In this document: positions 60,567 through 64,000 of the stretch, piece by piece
Numbering within the stretch: the first letter of the stretch is position 1
How the letters are laid out: every line of letters starts with the position of its first letter
Source of the DNA: Incurvaria masculella
Lineage: Eukaryota > Arthropoda > Insecta > Lepidoptera > Incurvariidae
NCBI GenBank assembly: GCA_946894095.1
Contig: OX335651.1
Location: 19,614,501 to 19,678,500, forward strand
Direction: 5' to 3'
Length of the DNA stretch: 64,000 nt
Translations under genes and position numbers: made by a program
The notes under the pieces: generated by a model
Databases searched by the model: none
What the model saw: the letters and a program-made list of their open reading frames with translations, nothing else
What the model was told of the DNA's origin: nothing

Positions 60567-61974
60567 GATCTGACGGCAAGGATCATCACGTACAGGGAAC
60601 CCGGTAACAACCCATATCAACTCGCCTCTCCGCCGCGCAGTAACATACCATCGCGTGCTGTTATGCAAACTGGTTATTTCGAAGGCGATTGTCTCCTTGA
60701 GTTCTCGCGGAAAAGGTGCTTGCTTTTTATAACATCTACAGTCGTGCTATAATCCCTTCTGCGTCAACTGTTGCATTGCCATCCAATCAGCTTTTGGCTT
60801 AGATACGCTATGGTCTATATGTTCGATTTGACCCCCTCTGTTTGTCATCTAATGTTTATTTAGAATACATTTGATATGGTGCTTTGTATCTGAAATTAAT
60901 CTCTGTCAACAAAATCGTGGTGTTTGTCGATAAAACCACCATGTGCTCAGAATTTCGTGTTATAGTTTTTCCATTATGTTAAAAAGTCTACTATTTTGCA
61001 ACGCTTTTGTAAAATACTCCATTCTTATTTTATTTTCGTCGGCGAATGTTATCTTCGCTGAACAAGGGATTTAGGATGCCGTTGTCTGGGCGTCCGAATC
61101 TGAGAAACCGTTGGTAAGATTATTCTGTTACAATATTTATTGCATATTTATCCACAAGTATCTGAACAATGCAGCGCCGAGCTCCTCGCTCTGGGTATCT
61201 ATTGTCTGCGTTGAAAAAATATTTGCTGCAGATTCTCATTGTGTTTAAATAGAAGGGCGGTTTTCTATTTAGTGAGAAATCAATATATTTGGGAAACGGG
61301 CCCGAGCGTGGATGCTGACGAGCTGTCAGAAACGTCACCTTTGCACTCGCTCGATTTTACTATATGGAGGAGATGAGAAATTGATGCAGTCTTTGTATTG
61401 TTTTGCAAATTTATGTACTCTTCCGCGATCCAAAAATGGTAAATTTCTGGCGATTGTTGCAGTACCTATTGTTTAGTATGCACAGTTACAATATTGTTCC
61501 AAATTTTCCACTTTCCCACACTCTAGTGAGTTGTGTTTTTAATTTGCAGCCGTTCAATAAGAAATTATAATTTTTACAATACTCAGAATTCAAGTGGGTT
61601 TTAAAATGTTCTTTCACGTCGACTGTTGTTGTTGTTTTTTAATACTTGAAACGTTTTGTACTACATAAAGCTGTCAATTTAAATCTAATTGTTAGTGACT
61701 TTCGGCAGAACTCCCGTGTCTAGCTGGGGCTATGCAGCTACTTAAAAGGGTTGGGCATTGTCCAAAAATGCCAACTCACTTCCTAGGGAAAGGGTTGCAT
61801 CAACCAAAACGAAATGTTACAATAGCTTTTGTATATTATTGAATAATTTCTTGACATTTTCTTAAGGCATCGAAGCAAAAGTAAGTTCATAAGACGGGTG
61901 GATTTTTTATCTTACAATATGAGCGTGGTTACAATGGTTGTCATAATAGTTAGCCGCGCTCATTGGCACATTGT
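60567..61974. other. AT-rich stretch, nothing recognised
   Basis: Short frames (60516-60752, 61120-61338) show no domain. No shared repeats, so this is one of the cleaner single-copy-looking stretches. Confidence 0.45.
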
Positions 61975-62163
61975 TTAGGGATTAAGTACAAATTGTGGTG
62001 ATTTGACGTCTTCAGCAGGATTATCTCCATAACTTGAACGGAATCTAGAATTGTTAGGGAAGTTTAGCGGTTTGGTGAATGGGATAAAGTTGTCTAGTCT
62101 ATGAGGAACGTAGAGCTGATATAAAATTGGCATAGCAAAGGCGATTAATACAGTCCCTTCCAT
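61975..62163 (-). CDS. Small open frame, unclassified
   Basis: Minus strand, ATG at 62161-62163, 62 codons, stop at 61975. It begins MEGTVLIAFAMPILYQLYVP and continues with TKPLNFPNNSRFRSSYGD. An in-frame stop lies just upstream of the ATG, but AG dinucleotides (for example ...AACAAAG) could serve as an acceptor. GTVLIAFAMPI loosely recalls the start of insect DM4/12-type secreted proteins (G-T-x-hydrophobic-hydrophobic-x-F-x-hydrophobic-P-I), which is a weak hint only. No polyadenylation signal close downstream. Confidence 0.2.
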   Translation of the reverse strand: MEGTVLIAFAMPILYQLYVPHRLDNFIPFTKPLNFPNNSRFRSSYGDNPAEDVKSPQFVLNP

Positions 62164-62574
62164 ACTTTGTTATACTAGTATTGTCCGCCCCATGAAAATG
62201 CAGAAAGGTTATTAATTGGCAGCAATAAGCAGCTATGATACATGTAACATATGATACGCATTTGGGCCAACATTCTCGATTCGGGAAGACTTGGTTCGAT
62301 ACCCGTTGTTGCACCACTTTCGTTCTCGTTTCCAGTTTGATAGTGCGTATATAACACGAATGCTGCATTGAATGAAACATTATGGTGTCAGTCTTTCTAG
62401 CATTATTTACGTGAAACAAAAATTTGCTCACCCACTGGGCTCGCCACTCGTTTTGTATGTCAAATCACATCATTGGTCGAAACGATATCCACATCAGTCA
62501 ACTACTGGGTACCATTCCGTTCTTAGGAGTCAACAATGACACATACCAATGATGATGTTTGTTTTTGTAACTGA
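62164..62574. other. Unclassified
   Basis: 110- and 60-codon minus frames (62099-62431, 62175-62357) show no domain. Confidence 0.35.
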
Positions 62575-62765
62575 AAATGGACGCAGGACCTCCGTCTTGA
62601 TATTAGCCCAACACACTGCGTTCCCGAAGGAATTAGATGACATGCCAGGACCTTCGCTTTATAAGCACGGCTACATTAAACTGGAAGGAAAACACGGACA
62701 ATTTTTTTTTTTTCGTTTCGACCATATTTTTATCCAATGCGATGGTACCAACCCGGGCGGACTCA
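62575..62765 (-). mobile_element. SINE body fragment
   Basis: GATATTAGCCCAACACAC, CATGCCAGGACCTTCGC, GCACGGCTACATTAAACTGG, CCAATGCGATGGTACCAACC and CGGGCGGACT, reverse orientation; no head. Confidence 0.8.
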
Positions 62766-63213
62766 TTCCATGCTAGACTTATACACGATTATGGACTCGT
62801 GAGCCTGTTTGGCCACCTTAAATTTTCTGGCAAGCTTGCGGGAACTAAACATTTGTGGCATTCTCATAAAATGTCATTGTCAAGGAATGTTTGGAAGTAA
62901 TTTCTCGCGGCACCGGTTTTCTGTATTTCCGGTTTACAAAGCACTGCGGAAGTGCTTGCACGAATTGTAAGGTAAGATTTTTTAATCCTGCTTTGGGAAA
63001 AAACGTTAATTCGCCGCAGACTCTTTTAGAGTCCAGAGTTCTTTGTACTTTACATATGTCCCGATTTCTCTGGAGCACATTTATTTTTCATTATTTCTTT
63101 CGTCTGTGTTCCCGTTTGCTTCGATGTTTATTTTCCTCCAACGCGTCAATTGTCCACATGACCAAGACAACATTAAAATCATGCTATGATGGCCTATGAT
63201 GAATTGTCGTAAG
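62766..63213. other. Unclassified
   Basis: Overlapping frames on both strands (62845-63078, 62891-63199) without domain. Confidence 0.35.
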
Positions 63214-64000
63214 TACGAGGGTGGATCATAAAGTTTTTGGAATCACATACTTCTAACAGATATTTTGAGGGTAGTCTGTAATGAAAGTGACCAGTCACTA
63301 TTGTAGTGTATTGACGTAAAATATAATTCAGCTATGGTCTAAAGTTCTTAAGAAATTTAATTTTTAATTTAAGTGGTCGCCAAAATTTACGAAGTATGGA
63401 GAAAAACTAAATGTGTGCGGTTATAAAGTACCTGTTTCTGAAAAACATTTCTGCTAAGAATTTTTTTCTGGATATGCAGCAACCATTAGGGGACAGTGCA
63501 CCACCTTTTTCCCCCGTTGCTTACTGGATATCTGATTTCAAACGTAGCAGATCGAGCTGTGAAGATGACGCCCACTCTGGACACCCGTCCTCCTCCCTCA
63601 CAGAAGAAAAGGTCCAAAAAGTGGAAAAAAATGTCTTGGAAGACAGACGAGTTGCAATAAACCACCTCTCAGAGACCCTAAAGATTAGTTATAGCAGCGG
63701 TAAAAAAAAATTTACAGATGTTTTGAACTTTAAAAAAGTGTCAGCAAGATGGGTACCACGAATGCTCACTGACGAGAACAAGAAGCAACGTCTTGACATG
63801 GGTGCACCACTTCAATACCGAGACGAAACGACAAAGCATGTACCGGAAACGACCGTCTTCTCCTCCCATGAAGAAATTTCGTGTTGCTGCGACTGCATGC
63901 AAAGTTATGGCCTCTGTGTTCTAGGAGGTTGAAGGAATTCTCCTAATGGTTTATAAATCTGCCTAAAGGTTTATCAATTCCCGGTTCATATTAGGCAGCT
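63214..64000 (+). pseudogene. mariner transposase relic, runs off the window
   Basis: TA (63214-63215) then CGAGGGTGGATCATAAAG, a plausible left inverted repeat. The frame from 63411 shows mariner N-terminal features: AVIKYLFLKNISAKN, GDSAPPFSPVAYWISDFKR, CEDDAHSGHP, LTEEKVQKVEKNVLEDRRV and SARWVPRMLTDENKKQ, i.e. both helix-turn-helix regions and the WVPRxL linker. After that about one helix of sequence is missing, including the region where the first catalytic aspartate would lie, and the reading frame shifts (the alternative frame continues PPMKKFRVA and KVMASVF followed by a stop). So it is dead. The first methionine may not be the original start. The right end is outside the window. Confidence 0.85.

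Overview
This is an insect nuclear genome window, most probably from a moth or butterfly. The evidence is the AT-rich background, the crowd of short dispersed repeats of types common in Lepidoptera (among them a repeat ending in CGAGTCCGACTCGCAC), short TTAGG arrays (the insect telomere motif), LINE 3' ends with ATTTC or ATT tails, and an insect-type tRNA-His gene. I could not run any database search, so family names rest on recognised motifs and on comparing copies inside the window.

I see no complete host protein-coding gene. Almost every open reading frame lies inside a repeat or is an isolated short frame. The one well-supported host gene is tRNA-His(GTG) on the minus strand at 56247-56318. 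Three short minus-strand frames (2211-2428, 33885-34024, 61975-62163) could be exons and are listed with low confidence. Decayed coding sequence of mobile elements is clear: a mariner transposase at the right edge (63411 onward), a LINE with a zinc knuckle and an endonuclease-like C-terminus (42380-43370), several jockey/CR1-like LINE C-termini (9555, 25851, 39990, 41820, 43400, 44565, 46555) and a Penelope-like C-terminal fragment (40905-41450).

The window is dominated by non-autonomous elements. About twenty SINE copies share one body; most have a tRNA-derived head, but at least two (3047-3411, 19945-20258) have a 5S rRNA-derived head on the same body. There are many miniature inverted-repeat elements (MITEs). 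I use working names: TTAA-A, B, G, J and P duplicate or lie between TTAA sites; TA-F is flanked by TA; TNA-D by a 3-base TNA; h8 by an 8-base duplication; H, C, M, N and O are inverted-repeat elements whose target duplication I could not settle. K, L, I and Q are other dispersed repeats.

Layout. 1-8 kb: SINE pieces, a candidate exon, a 5S-headed SINE and a 1119-bp tandem duplication of a dispersed repeat. 8-20 kb: SINEs, a LINE fragment, a 99-bp minisatellite split by a TTAA-B element, and a TTAA-B element split by a solo LTR. 20-33 kb: poorer in repeats, with K, LINE, N and MITE copies. 33-46 kb: nested MITEs (h8 inside TA-F), an A/B chimera and a run of LINE fragments. 46-59 kb: L, N, a four-level nest at 52765-53993, CTCF-like motifs near the tRNA gene, and D inside C. 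59-64 kb: sparse, ending in the mariner relic. Several nests allow the pre-insertion site to be read exactly, which gives target-site rules and relative ages. Short GC-rich patches recur between the elements and may be older unique DNA.
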